This document shows positions 43,301-51,536 of a stretch of 64,000 bases of DNA, in pieces. A program made the translations under genes and the position numbers. The notes beneath the pieces are model-generated. The model saw only the letters and a program-made list of their open reading frames with translations. It had not been told where the DNA came from and made no database searches. How positions within the stretch are numbered: the stretch's first letter is position 1; the number at the start of each line of letters is the position of its first letter. This stretch comes from ZC4RG25 sp023428365 (GTDB lineage: Bacteria > Pseudomonadota > Alphaproteobacteria > Rhizobiales > Hyphomicrobiaceae). Location: the NCBI GenBank assembly GCA_050283925.1, contig JBNOAI010000001.1, positions 744,001 to 808,000 on the forward strand. The letters run 5' to 3'.

Positions 43301-44386
43301 ATGAAGCGGCGTACATTTCTCACTGCCGGCACTATTAGTATCGCGAGTTCGGGTTTGGCAAAACCCACGATTGCCCAGAGTGCGCCGGAGATGACGTGGC
43401 GTCTAGCCTCTGCCTTCCCCAAAAATGCCACGACCATCATCGGCGCCGCGCAAGAAATGGCCCGTTATGTGACAGCCGTTACCGACGGTAAATTCCGGAT
43501 CAGCATTGTGCCGGCGGGCGGTGTGGACGCACCAGGCAATCCCTTCGATGCCGTGACGCAAGGTCAATTCCAATGCACACAAGCGCCGCTTTATGCCCTG
43601 GCGGGCAAGGAGCCGACGTTCGCAATCGGGACCGGTATTCCGTTCGGCCTGAACGCGCGCCATCAGTATGCGTGGTGGCTGAACGGCGGCGGCCAGCAGA
43701 TTATCGCCAAGGAGCTGGAGAAGTTGAACCTCGTGCCGTTGGTCGTCGGCAACTCCGGCACGCAGATGGGCGGATGGTTCCGCAAGGAGATCCAGTCCGT
43801 CGATGATCTCAAGGGACTGAAATTCCGCATCGGCGGGATGGGCGGAGATATCCTGGAAAAGCTCGGTGTGGTGAAGATGGCGACGCCGCTTCCAGAGGTG
43901 CGCAAGGCGCTAGAGACCGGCGCATTGGATGCGGTGGAGTTCGTCGGGCCGCTCGATGACGAGAAGCTCGGCGTTTATACGGTTGCCAAGAACTACTATT
44001 GCCCCGGCTGGTGGGAGGGTGGTGCGATGCTGCATCTCCTCATCAATCGAAGTGCGTGGAATGACTTGCCGGCAAACTATCGGGCTGCACTGGAGGCCGC
44101 AGGCGAGGTCGCGCACAACTGGATGCTGGCGCAGTATGACTGGAACAATCCGGCGGCATTGAAGCGTCTCGTGGCGCAAGGCGTTGTCGTGAGATCCTTC
44201 CCCAAGCCGGTGATCGACGCCTGCTGGAACGCAGCGCAGGACTATTATGCAGCTTTGTCTGCCAGCAATCCGCTCTTCAAATCGACGCTTGAATCGTACA
44301 CCGCCTATCGCACTGAGGCGCTTTCGTATTGGCGCGTGGCCGAGCAGGCCTACGACACGATGCTCCTGGATCTCACGCGCAGCTAG
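43301..44386 (+). CDS. TRAP transporter DctP-type substrate-binding protein
   Basis: A 361-residue periplasmic protein with a Tat-like signal (MKRRTFLTAGTISIASSGLA). The DctP fold is seen in MTWRLASAFPKNATTIIGAA, the ligand Arg and carboxylate pocket around GLKFRIGGMGGDILEKLGV, LDAVEFVGPLDDEKLGVYTV and WWEGGAMLHLLIN. It captures a carboxylic acid for TRAP uptake. No DctQ/DctM genes adjoin, so it must use a permease elsewhere. GAGG is six bases before ATG 43301. Enzymes of module B follow 130 bases later. Confidence 0.9.
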   Translation: MKRRTFLTAGTISIASSGLAKPTIAQSAPEMTWRLASAFPKNATTIIGAAQEMARYVTAVTDGKFRISIVPAGGVDAPGNPFDAVTQGQFQCTQAPLYALAGKEPTFAIGTGIPFGLNARHQYAWWLNGGGQQIIAKELEKLNLVPLVVGNSGTQMGGWFRKEIQSVDDLKGLKFRIGGMGGDILEKLGVVKMATPLPEVRKALETGALDAVEFVGPLDDEKLGVYTVAKNYYCPGWWEGGAMLHLLINRSAWNDLPANYRAALEAAGEVAHNWMLAQYDWNNPAALKRLVAQGVVVRSFPKPVIDACWNAAQDYYAALSASNPLFKSTLESYTAYRTEALSYWRVAEQAYDTMLLDLTRS

Positions 44387-44516
44387 CATGTCGGGCCAAT
44401 TTTTGTATTGGTCCCGTGCACTTTAGTGCATTCTCTGGCACACCTGCTTATGAAATCCTGTCGACCGCAGCTTCAGTCTGCTGACGACAGAAAACAAAAC
44501 TGAACTGGGTGGAAAC

Positions 44517-45290
44517 ATGACGGAAAAATCCCTGCGCCAGCGGGTCATGAGTGGCGACCAGGTGCTCGGCGCCATGGTCTTCGAGTTCTTTTCGCCAGGC
44601 ATTGCGCAGATCCTCAAGCTCGCCGGATGCGAATACGTGATCTATGACATGGAGCACGCTGGCATGGGGCTCGAGACGCTCAAAACGCAGGTCGCGGCCT
44701 GCCGTGGCGGCGGGATTGCGCCGATGGTTCGTGTGCCGCGCGGCGAATATCACTTCCTGGCCCGCGCGCTGGATGTTGGTGCTCAGGGCGTCATGATCCC
44801 GATGGTGGAGAGCGTCGAGCAGGCCCGGGCTATTGTCGAAGCCACCCGCTATCCGCCGCGCGGACGGCGCGGGGCCGCATTCGGGTTCGCACACGATGAC
44901 TATGAGCCAGGGAGCCCGCACGAGAAGATCGCTGCTGCAGATGCCCGCAACCTCGTGATCGCACAAATCGAGACGGAGCGCGGATTGGAGGTCGCTGAAG
45001 ATATCGCCGCGATCGACGGCATAGACGTGCTGTGGCTCGGTCATTTCGATCTGACCAACTTCCTCGGCATTCCGGGCCAGTTCGATAATCCGAAGTACCT
45101 GAAAGCCGTCGAGCGGATCGTCAAAGCCGGGCGCGCGCATAACAAGGGTCTCGGCTTCCTGGCGACCGACGAAAACTGGGCCAAGCAGTACAAGGCGTTT
45201 GGCTTCAACATGCTGGCCGCAGGCACGGACCACGGCCTGCTGATGGCGGGCGTCCGGTCGGTTCTGAACTCGATCGGAGGCAAGGCATGA
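44517..45290 (+). CDS. HpcH/HpaI family aldolase (module B)
   Basis: A 257-residue aldolase paralogous to the one at 25354. VIYDMEHAGMGLETLK (catalytic His), PMVRVPRGEYHF (substrate Arg), IAQIETERGLEVAEDIAA (metal Glu) and LWLGHFDLTNFLG (metal Asp; the module A copy has GPADLS here) are visible. It would cleave a 4-hydroxy-2-oxoacid. Its TGA overlaps the ATG of the next gene (ATGA), so the two are translated together. The GHFDLT variant may reflect a different acceptor. Confidence 0.88.
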   Translation: MTEKSLRQRVMSGDQVLGAMVFEFFSPGIAQILKLAGCEYVIYDMEHAGMGLETLKTQVAACRGGGIAPMVRVPRGEYHFLARALDVGAQGVMIPMVESVEQARAIVEATRYPPRGRRGAAFGFAHDDYEPGSPHEKIAAADARNLVIAQIETERGLEVAEDIAAIDGIDVLWLGHFDLTNFLGIPGQFDNPKYLKAVERIVKAGRAHNKGLGFLATDENWAKQYKAFGFNMLAAGTDHGLLMAGVRSVLNSIGGKA

Positions 45291-46288
45291 CGTTCAAGGT
45301 TGGTCTGTCCAGCGGACTGCTGGATTCCGAAGGCGAGCCGATTTTCGGCCGTGCCGCTTTGTCCGTTTTGGATCAGCCCGGACTATCGTGGGAGTGGGTA
45401 CCCGGCATCCATGCCGAAATCACACCGGAACTCGCTGCAAAATACGATGCTCTCCACATCAACCTGGAGCGGGTGACACCGGCAGCAGTCGCGGGGCCGG
45501 ATCGCCGCGTGAAAATCTTCGCGCGTAATGGCGTGGGCTACGACACGGTGGACGTCGCGGCATGTGCCAGCAAGGGTGTGCTCGTCACGAACACGCCGAT
45601 AGCTGTTCGCCGGCCAGTGGCCGTGGCGACCATGACGTTGATTTTCGCGCTCGCCGGCCGGCTGTTCATGAAAGACGAGTTGGTACGTACCAACCGCTGG
45701 AATGATCGTAACAATTACATGGGCCAGGGCCTCACGACCCGGACGCTCGGGCTGATCGGGGCGGGAAGTATCGGCCAGGAAATCATGCGGCTGGCTGGGC
45801 CATTCTTCAAAAGGATTGTTGCTGCCGACCCCTTTGTGTCCAAGGAAACCGTGGCTGCGGCCGGTGGCGAGCTACTGCCGTTCGATGATGTCATGCGGCA
45901 ATCGGATTTCGTCGTTGCCTGCTGTCTGCTGACGCCAGAAACGCGTCATCTCATCAACGCCCGTGCGCTCAGCCTGATGAAGCCGACGGCGTATTTCCTC
46001 AACGTCGGTCGTGGGCCGATCCATGATGAGGCGGCTCTGGTCGAGGCGTTGAGTAGCGGGAAAATCGCTGGCGCCGGTCTCGATGTGACCGAGGTCGAGC
46101 CCATATCGCCGGATAGTCCGCTGTTAGGCATGAAGAACACGATCATCACGCCACACGCGCTGTGCTGGACGGATGAATGCTTTGGCGACATCGCCTCGAC
46201 CGCGCTGCAATCGATCGTGGACGCGCTTCAGGGCCGAAAGCCGAAGCATCTGGTCGATCCGTCTGCATGGGATCGTCGCTCGGTTTAG
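45287..46288 (+). CDS. D-isomer-specific 2-hydroxyacid dehydrogenase (module B)
   Basis: A 333-residue dehydrogenase. GLIGAGSIGQEIMRLAGPFF with following ADPFV (acidic, NAD-type), the Arg in FLNVGRGPIHDEAALVEAL, Glu in TEVEPISPDSPL and His in IITPHALCWTDE are the catalytic and cofactor elements. Overlaps the aldolase by four bases. It is paralogous in family, but not closely, to 26158. Confidence 0.9.
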   Translation: MTFKVGLSSGLLDSEGEPIFGRAALSVLDQPGLSWEWVPGIHAEITPELAAKYDALHINLERVTPAAVAGPDRRVKIFARNGVGYDTVDVAACASKGVLVTNTPIAVRRPVAVATMTLIFALAGRLFMKDELVRTNRWNDRNNYMGQGLTTRTLGLIGAGSIGQEIMRLAGPFFKRIVAADPFVSKETVAAAGGELLPFDDVMRQSDFVVACCLLTPETRHLINARALSLMKPTAYFLNVGRGPIHDEAALVEALSSGKIAGAGLDVTEVEPISPDSPLLGMKNTIITPHALCWTDECFGDIASTALQSIVDALQGRKPKHLVDPSAWDRRSV

Positions 46289-46321
46289 GCGTCTCAAAAG
46301 ATCAAAAAATGGAGGGTGGAA

Positions 46322-46978
46322 ATGGCTGCGCGTCTGGATGAGGTCCGCGAGAAGCTGTTCACGTCGGTTCTGTCAGACTGTCTCGATTCTGTTGGTGTGA
46401 TGCATCAGGCCGTGGCCTCGCGTATCCGTCCGCTGGATGAGAACCTGGTGATGGTGGGTCGTGCGCGCACCGCGGCTTTCATGGAAGTCTATCATCATGA
46501 GGCAGGCACTAACCCTTACGAGCTGGAGATTGCGCTCGTCGATAGCCTGGAGACCGGTGAGATTCCGGTATTCGCGTGCTCCAATCCGGCACGCGTGGCT
46601 CCATGGGGCGAACTGCTATCGACGGCGGCTATGGCACGTGGCGCGGCCGGCGCGCTGATGGATGGCTGCACGCGTGACGTCAAGGCGATCCGGGCGATGC
46701 AGTTTCCCGTATTTCACGGTGGAATTGCGCCGCTGGATTCAAAGGGGCGTGGAAAAATCATGGCGATCGATGTTCCGATCGTCTGCGCGGGCGTCACCGT
46801 AAACCCCGGCGATCTGGTCTTTGGCGATGCGGATGGCGTCGTTGTCATTCCGAAATCGGTCGAGGACGACGTGCTGCGATTGGCCTTCGAAAAGGTCAAA
46901 GGAGAACGCTCGACGCTGGAAGAATTGCGCGCTGGCCAGAAGTTGGCTGATGTTTTCGCGCGGCACGGAATCCTTTGA
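46322..46978 (+). CDS. RraA-like aldolase/decarboxylase (module B)
   Basis: A 218-residue RraA-fold protein starting at ATG 46322 after a GGAGGG site. GALMDGCTRDVKAIRAMQFP retains DGxxRD, the motif of catalytic HMG/oxaloacetate aldolases, and GDLVFGDADGVVVIPKSVED matches the metal region. It is the third gene of the module with HpaI and hydroxyacid dehydrogenase. The upstream ribosome site GGAGGGTGGAA overlaps possible GTG 46316, which is not chosen. Confidence 0.85.
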   Translation: MAARLDEVREKLFTSVLSDCLDSVGVMHQAVASRIRPLDENLVMVGRARTAAFMEVYHHEAGTNPYELEIALVDSLETGEIPVFACSNPARVAPWGELLSTAAMARGAAGALMDGCTRDVKAIRAMQFPVFHGGIAPLDSKGRGKIMAIDVPIVCAGVTVNPGDLVFGDADGVVVIPKSVEDDVLRLAFEKVKGERSTLEELRAGQKLADVFARHGIL

Positions 46979-47044
46979 CTGAACAGTGCCTAATAACCCG
47001 GATACCATAGCAATTTATTAATCTTGCGAAGAAACATGCTTATA

Positions 47045-47057
47045 ACGGATTATCCGT
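47045..47057. promoter_or_regulatory. dyad before small membrane protein gene
   Basis: ACGGAT-T-ATCCGT, a perfect 6-bp dyad with one-base spacer, 55 bases upstream of the small gene, in AT-rich DNA. Possibly an operator; no regulator is assigned. Confidence 0.35.
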
Positions 47058-47112
47058 GTAACAGCGGAGATTAGAATGTCCGCCGCATATAGTTAATTTC
47101 TGGGGGCATGGC

Positions 47113-47367
47113 ATGTCCGGTTCAAACGAGGAATTTGCTCTCGGTACGCAAGCATTGCTCGGTCGCGCGATCGGTGAGGTCAATGGACTTCAAAGACGGA
47201 TCGGCGCGCTCGAGCGTGATCTGTTTCTGCTGCAGGAGCGGCTCGACGCAAAGCCCACGCGCCAGGAATTTGCGTTCTATCTTTTTGGCCTGATCGTGCT
47301 CGGGATGATGTTTTCGGGCAGCGTCGTCGTGCTGAACCTTTGGTGGCTCGGGAAGCTCAGCTTTTGA
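47113..47367 (+). CDS. small coiled-coil/membrane protein, unknown
   Basis: An 84-residue protein. Residues 14-47 are a predicted coiled coil (GRAIGEVNGLQRRIGALERD), followed by one membrane helix (FYLFGLIVLGMMFSGSVVVL) and a short tail. ATG 47113 follows a G-rich site; ATG 47108 is out of frame. It is not recognised, could be a tail-anchored membrane protein, and is separated from PhoX by a hairpin. Confidence 0.6.
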   Translation: MSGSNEEFALGTQALLGRAIGEVNGLQRRIGALERDLFLLQERLDAKPTRQEFAFYLFGLIVLGMMFSGSVVVLNLWWLGKLSF

Positions 47368-47393
47368 ATTGATCGTCGCTTAATTTGAATTGT

Positions 47394-47423
47394 CGGCAGC
47401 GAAGGCGTTTGCCCTCGCTGCCG
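47394..47423. terminator. bidirectional terminator between small gene and phoX
   Basis: CGGCAGCGA (47394-47402) with TCGCTGCCG (47415-47423) and inner GGC/GCC around a GTTT loop; one mismatch. Followed on the plus strand by AATTTGCTTTC and on the minus strand by ACAATTCAAATT. Confidence 0.7.
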
Positions 47424-47432
47424 AATTTGCTT

Positions 47433-49406
47433 TCAAACGGCGATTTTGCCGCCGCCGCGCTTTGTAATTGCGACAACGGCCGGACGGGGAGGCATGTCGT
47501 CCTTGAAGTCGGGCCAGCGGGTCGACGGGTTCTCGAACGTGGCAACCGCGCTGCTGTCCTCATCGCCTTCGCCGGGATGCTGGATGGCGACGAAGAATGT
47601 CTGCATGTCGGGTGTGAATTCCGGTCCGCACAGCTCGGCGCCGTTCGGGCAGCGGAAGAACAGTTTCGAAGTGCCGCGGGCAGCGCCTTCAGTCTCGACA
47701 GCCCAGACGCCATCGGCGCGGCCGGTCTTGGCGGGTGAGTTGCCGTCCGTGGATACCCACAACCGTCCGTCGGCGTCGATGGCGCAGTTGTCGGGCATTC
47801 CGAACCAGCCGTCCTTGGTGGTGGAGGGATGGAAGGTCGCGCCGACTTCCGCGATGGATGGGTCGCCGCACTTGATCAGAATTTCCCAGGTGAATTTCGT
47901 CGAGGCGTGATCACCGCCTTCCGGCATCATCTCGACGATATGGCCGAATTTGTTATCGGCGCGGGGATTGGCGGCGTCGACCTGATCGGCTTTGCGACGC
48001 GTATTGTTGGTCAGCATCACGTAGACCTTGTTGGTCTTCGGATTGGCCTCGACATCTTCCGGCCGGTCCATTTTCGTCGCGCCGAGCAGATCAGCGGCGA
48101 GACGGGCATGGATCACGACATCGCCTTGGTCTGCGAAGCCGTTCTCAGCGGTCAGCTTGCCCTGTCCCTGGATCAGCGGCAGCCACTCGCCGGTGCCGTC
48201 GTCATTGTAGCGCGCGACATAGAGTGTGCCGCTGTCGAGCAGATCCTTGTTGGCGGCGCGGTTCTGCCGATCGACGGAGCCGCTGGTCACGAACTTGTAG
48301 ACATAGTCGAAGCGCTCATCGTCGCCTTGATAAACGACGAAGCGGCCGTCCGTGTTGATGATGTTCGCCGCGCCCTCGTGCTTGAAGCGGCCCATGGCGG
48401 TGCGCTTAACGGGCGTCGAAGCCGGATCGTGCGGGTCGATTTCCACCACCCATCCGAAGCGGTTGGCCTCGTTCGGCTCTTTCGCATAGTCGAAGCGGTC
48501 GTGGAACTCACCCCAGTTGTACCATTCGCCGGGCGTGCCGTAGCGCTTCTGCGCCTTGGCGTCCGGACCGTCGGCGGCAGTCTTCTTGCTCCAGAAATAG
48601 CCGTTGAAGTTCTCCTCGCAGGTCAGCCACGTGCCCCAGGGCGTCGTTGCGCCGGCGCAGTTGTTGAGCATGCCCTTGACGCGCGTGCCCGAAGGATCGG
48701 CGTTGGTGCGCATTTTCGCGTGACCGGCCGCGGGGCCGGAAACCGTCATTTCGGTTTCCGCGGTGATGCGTCGCGCATATTTGGAATCCGGCACCACGGT
48801 CCATTTGCCGTCGGTCTTTCGGATCTCCAGCACGGAACCGCCATGGGCCATCAGCTCAATATCGACGAGATCGCGGGTGATGCCCTTGAAGCCGGCCTCT
48901 TTCGTATCCTGGCGGCCGACGCCGGGGAACATCAGTTCCTCGTTGGTGTACTCGTGGTTGACGACAAGCAGGCCGTGCTCGGAGCTGCCGTCGAGCGGGA
49001 TGTAGCCCAGATAATCGTTGTTGTAGCCGAACTGACCCGCTTGCGACGCGCCGCTCTGTTTCTGCGGGTCGAACTGCGGCGCGTTCGGGAGAACCTTGTC
49101 GCCCCAGCGGATCAGGACGTCGGCGTCGTAGCCCTCGGCGACGTAGTGATATTCGTCGGACCCTGCCGCGATTTCCTTGAAGTTGAAGGTCGGCGTTGCC
49201 GCCTGTGCTTCGCGGGTTGCCATCATGGCCAACGGGGATGCGACCGTCGAGATGGCCGAGACGGCGAGCGCGCCGCGCATGATGTCGCGCCGTGAGTAGC
49301 GGGCCGCGATCACGTCGCCCATGGTGGGATTGCTGCTTGTATTCGAGCCCGCGTTTTCGGCTTCTTCATACTGAACCGAGAGCGGCTTGAGGTCGCGATC
49401 ACTCAT
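47433..49406 (-). CDS. phoX: PhoX family phosphatase
   Basis: A 657-residue Tat-exported protein: twin-arginine region ARYSRRDIMRGALAVSAIST near residue 35, then the PhoX beta-propeller with LGYIPLDGSSEHGLLVVNHE, NNCAGATTPWGTWLTCEENF (conserved C, T, W, CEEN), GRFKHEGAANIINTDGRFVV and the acidic DRPEDVEANP, YVMLTNNTRR and WVSTDGNS blocks that coordinate calcium and iron. It releases phosphate from monoesters outside the cytoplasm. GGAGG precedes the ATG. A weak half-site TTGTCAT lies about 60 bases upstream on the minus strand, resembling a Pho-box half, which would fit phosphate control. Confidence 0.92.
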   Translation of the reverse strand: MSDRDLKPLSVQYEEAENAGSNTSSNPTMGDVIAARYSRRDIMRGALAVSAISTVASPLAMMATREAQAATPTFNFKEIAAGSDEYHYVAEGYDADVLIRWGDKVLPNAPQFDPQKQSGASQAGQFGYNNDYLGYIPLDGSSEHGLLVVNHEYTNEELMFPGVGRQDTKEAGFKGITRDLVDIELMAHGGSVLEIRKTDGKWTVVPDSKYARRITAETEMTVSGPAAGHAKMRTNADPSGTRVKGMLNNCAGATTPWGTWLTCEENFNGYFWSKKTAADGPDAKAQKRYGTPGEWYNWGEFHDRFDYAKEPNEANRFGWVVEIDPHDPASTPVKRTAMGRFKHEGAANIINTDGRFVVYQGDDERFDYVYKFVTSGSVDRQNRAANKDLLDSGTLYVARYNDDGTGEWLPLIQGQGKLTAENGFADQGDVVIHARLAADLLGATKMDRPEDVEANPKTNKVYVMLTNNTRRKADQVDAANPRADNKFGHIVEMMPEGGDHASTKFTWEILIKCGDPSIAEVGATFHPSTTKDGWFGMPDNCAIDADGRLWVSTDGNSPAKTGRADGVWAVETEGAARGTSKLFFRCPNGAELCGPEFTPDMQTFFVAIQHPGEGDEDSSAVATFENPSTRWPDFKDDMPPRPAVVAITKRGGGKIAV

Positions 49407-49682
49407 GGCTTGCCTCCATCAGCGTTTGTGATGGGGGTCGATCTAAGAGGCGCGCATGTATCGCTCATGACAAGTCTCTGGACGGGATATACGCAGCCGC
49501 AGGTAAAATGCTGCGTCGCAACAAGGAACTACGTGTTGTCACAAGTGTATTGAAAGGTGTGCCTGAGGGTTCAGAAGCGCTTGCCACCGTGTTGGTTGGA
49601 TATCTAAATTGGACTAAATATAGATACAGGCTGTACCGATGGGCATGGCTTGGCAAGAACGCGACTGGAGGATCGAAGTCCG

Positions 49683-51518
49683 ATGCCGCAAGGCGATCTC
49701 GCTGTGCGCAGCCGAGGCATGGCCCCGACTGACATTTCGAACCCGAAGTATTTCCACAAGGTCGTAGACTGTCAGTGGGCTTGTCCCACTCATACGCCCG
49801 TCCCCGAATACATCCGGCTCATCGCTCAAGGCCGCTACGCAGCGGCCTATATGTTGAATTGGGAGTCGAATGTCTTTCCGGGCATCCTCGGCCGCGTGTG
49901 TGATCGCCCCTGTGAGCCGGCCTGCCGTCGTGGTCGCGTCGAGGAGAAGCCGGTCGCCATCTGCCGTCTGAAGCGCGTCGCCGCCGACTACAAGGGTGAC
50001 ATCGACGGCTTCCTGCCGGAAATTCCCAAGATCAAGAACGGCAAGCGCGTCGCGCTGCTGGGTGCGGGACCGGCCTCGCTGACGGTGGCGCGAGATCTGA
50101 TGCCGCTCGGCTATCAGTGCGTGCTGTTCGAGAAGGATCCGTTCGGCGGCGGATTGATGCGCACAAACATTCCCTCGTTCCGTCTGCCCGCCAAAGTGCT
50201 GGACGAGGAAGTGGAGCGCATCCTTGATTTCGGCGTTGAGCCGCGCTTCGGCCATGAGGTCAAGAGCCTGAAGGCCGTGCTGGGCGAAGGCTTCGACGCG
50301 GTTTTCATCGGCACCGGTGCGCCAAAGGGCAAGGATCTGAATATCTCCGGCCGCAAGGAAGCCGCCGCGAACATCCATATCGGCATTAACTTCCTGACCT
50401 CGGTCGCCTTCGAGCACGTGAACCGCATCGGCAAGCGCGTGGTGGTCATCGGCGGCGGCAATACGGCGATGGACTGCTGCCGGACCGCTCTGCGTCTTGG
50501 CGCCCACGACGTCACGGTGACGGTGCGCTCACCGCGTAAGGACATGAAGGCGTCCGCGTGGGAGATCGAGGACGCGGAGCACGAAGGCATCCCGATCCTC
50601 GACAATCACAACCCCAAGGAGTTCATCCTTGAGGGGGGGCGGCTCACCGGCGTGCGCTTCGAGAAGATGCGCGCCGAATACGTCGACGGAAAGCGCAAGC
50701 TGGTCGCGACCGGCGAGGACGTCGTTATTCCGTGCGACGACGTGTTGATGGCCATCGGGCAGGAGAACGCGTTCCCCTGGATCGAGAACGATATTGGCAT
50801 CGAGTTTAACGAATGGCAGATGCCAAAGGTCGATCGCGTGACGATGATGTCGACGCGACCCGGCGTGTTCCTTGGTGGCGATGCGGCCTGGGGTCCGGAG
50901 AATATCATCTGGGCAGTGTCGCACGGGCATCAGGCGGCCATTTCGATCGACCTGTTCTGCAACGGTGAAACGCTGACCGAGCGTCCGCATCCGGGCAGCA
51001 ATCTCGTCAGTCAGAAAATGGGCATTCACGAGTGGTCGTACTCGAATAGCTATACGGCGGAGCGCCGCATTGCGGTTCCGCACGCAGACAAGGCGAAGTC
51101 GCTGCGCAACCTGAAGGTCGAGGTCGAACTCGGCTTCGATGACAAGCTGGCGGCGAAGGAAGTCGAGCGCTGTCTGAACTGCGACGTGCAGACGGTTTTC
51201 GCGCGCTCGTTGTGCATCGAGTGCGATGCCTGCATGGACATCTGCCCCGTCGATTGCATCAACTTCACCGAAAATGGCGAAGAAGCTGACCTGCGCGAGC
51301 GGCTGCGTGTCCCGGCGCACAATCTGGCGCAGGATCTCTATGTCTCCGATGTCCTCAAGACGGGCCGTGTGATGGTCAAGGATGAGGACATGTGTCTCCA
51401 TTGCGGACTTTGCGCCGAGCGCTGTCCGACAGGTGCGTGGGACATGCAGAAATTTATGTACATCGAGGCGCAGGCGTCCACCGCCTGCCTTACCCATCAT
51501 CATGCCTACATCGGCTGA
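49683..51518 (+). CDS. korC: NAD(P)-linked FAD/Fe-S oxidoreductase subunit of a 2-oxoacid oxidoreductase
   Basis: About 611 residues from ATG 49683. N-terminal GltD-like region with cysteines CQWACPTHTPVPEYI and CDRPCEPACRRG for a [4Fe-4S] cluster, FAD site KRVALLGAGPASLTVARDLM, NAD(P) site GKRVVVIGGGNTAMDCCRTA, and FLGGDAAWGPENIIWAVSHG. The C-terminal ferredoxin domain has CIECDACMDICPVDC and CLHCGLCAERCPTGAW, two [4Fe-4S] sites. It passes electrons between the KorAB part and NAD(P), the three-subunit layout known from Azoarcus 2-oxoglutarate:NADP oxidoreductase. GGAGG is 11 bases before the start. Precedes korA by 18 bases. Confidence 0.87.
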   Translation: MPQGDLAVRSRGMAPTDISNPKYFHKVVDCQWACPTHTPVPEYIRLIAQGRYAAAYMLNWESNVFPGILGRVCDRPCEPACRRGRVEEKPVAICRLKRVAADYKGDIDGFLPEIPKIKNGKRVALLGAGPASLTVARDLMPLGYQCVLFEKDPFGGGLMRTNIPSFRLPAKVLDEEVERILDFGVEPRFGHEVKSLKAVLGEGFDAVFIGTGAPKGKDLNISGRKEAAANIHIGINFLTSVAFEHVNRIGKRVVVIGGGNTAMDCCRTALRLGAHDVTVTVRSPRKDMKASAWEIEDAEHEGIPILDNHNPKEFILEGGRLTGVRFEKMRAEYVDGKRKLVATGEDVVIPCDDVLMAIGQENAFPWIENDIGIEFNEWQMPKVDRVTMMSTRPGVFLGGDAAWGPENIIWAVSHGHQAAISIDLFCNGETLTERPHPGSNLVSQKMGIHEWSYSNSYTAERRIAVPHADKAKSLRNLKVEVELGFDDKLAAKEVERCLNCDVQTVFARSLCIECDACMDICPVDCINFTENGEEADLRERLRVPAHNLAQDLYVSDVLKTGRVMVKDEDMCLHCGLCAERCPTGAWDMQKFMYIEAQASTACLTHHHAYIG

Positions 51519-51536
51519 CACCAAGGTTCGAAAATC

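Noticed and set aside
43301..46978. Reading module B with DctP as an aromatic-acid gene set
   Set aside because: No ring-cleavage or ring-hydroxylating genes are linked; only small oxo-acid enzymes are seen.
47829..49295. 488-codon plus-strand frame opposite phoX
   Set aside because: Antisense to a strong PhoX match; long open frames are expected opposite GC-rich genes.
49465..49483. Possible Pho box upstream of phoX
   Set aside because: Only one half-site resembles the consensus; noted in the phoX entry but not called as a feature.
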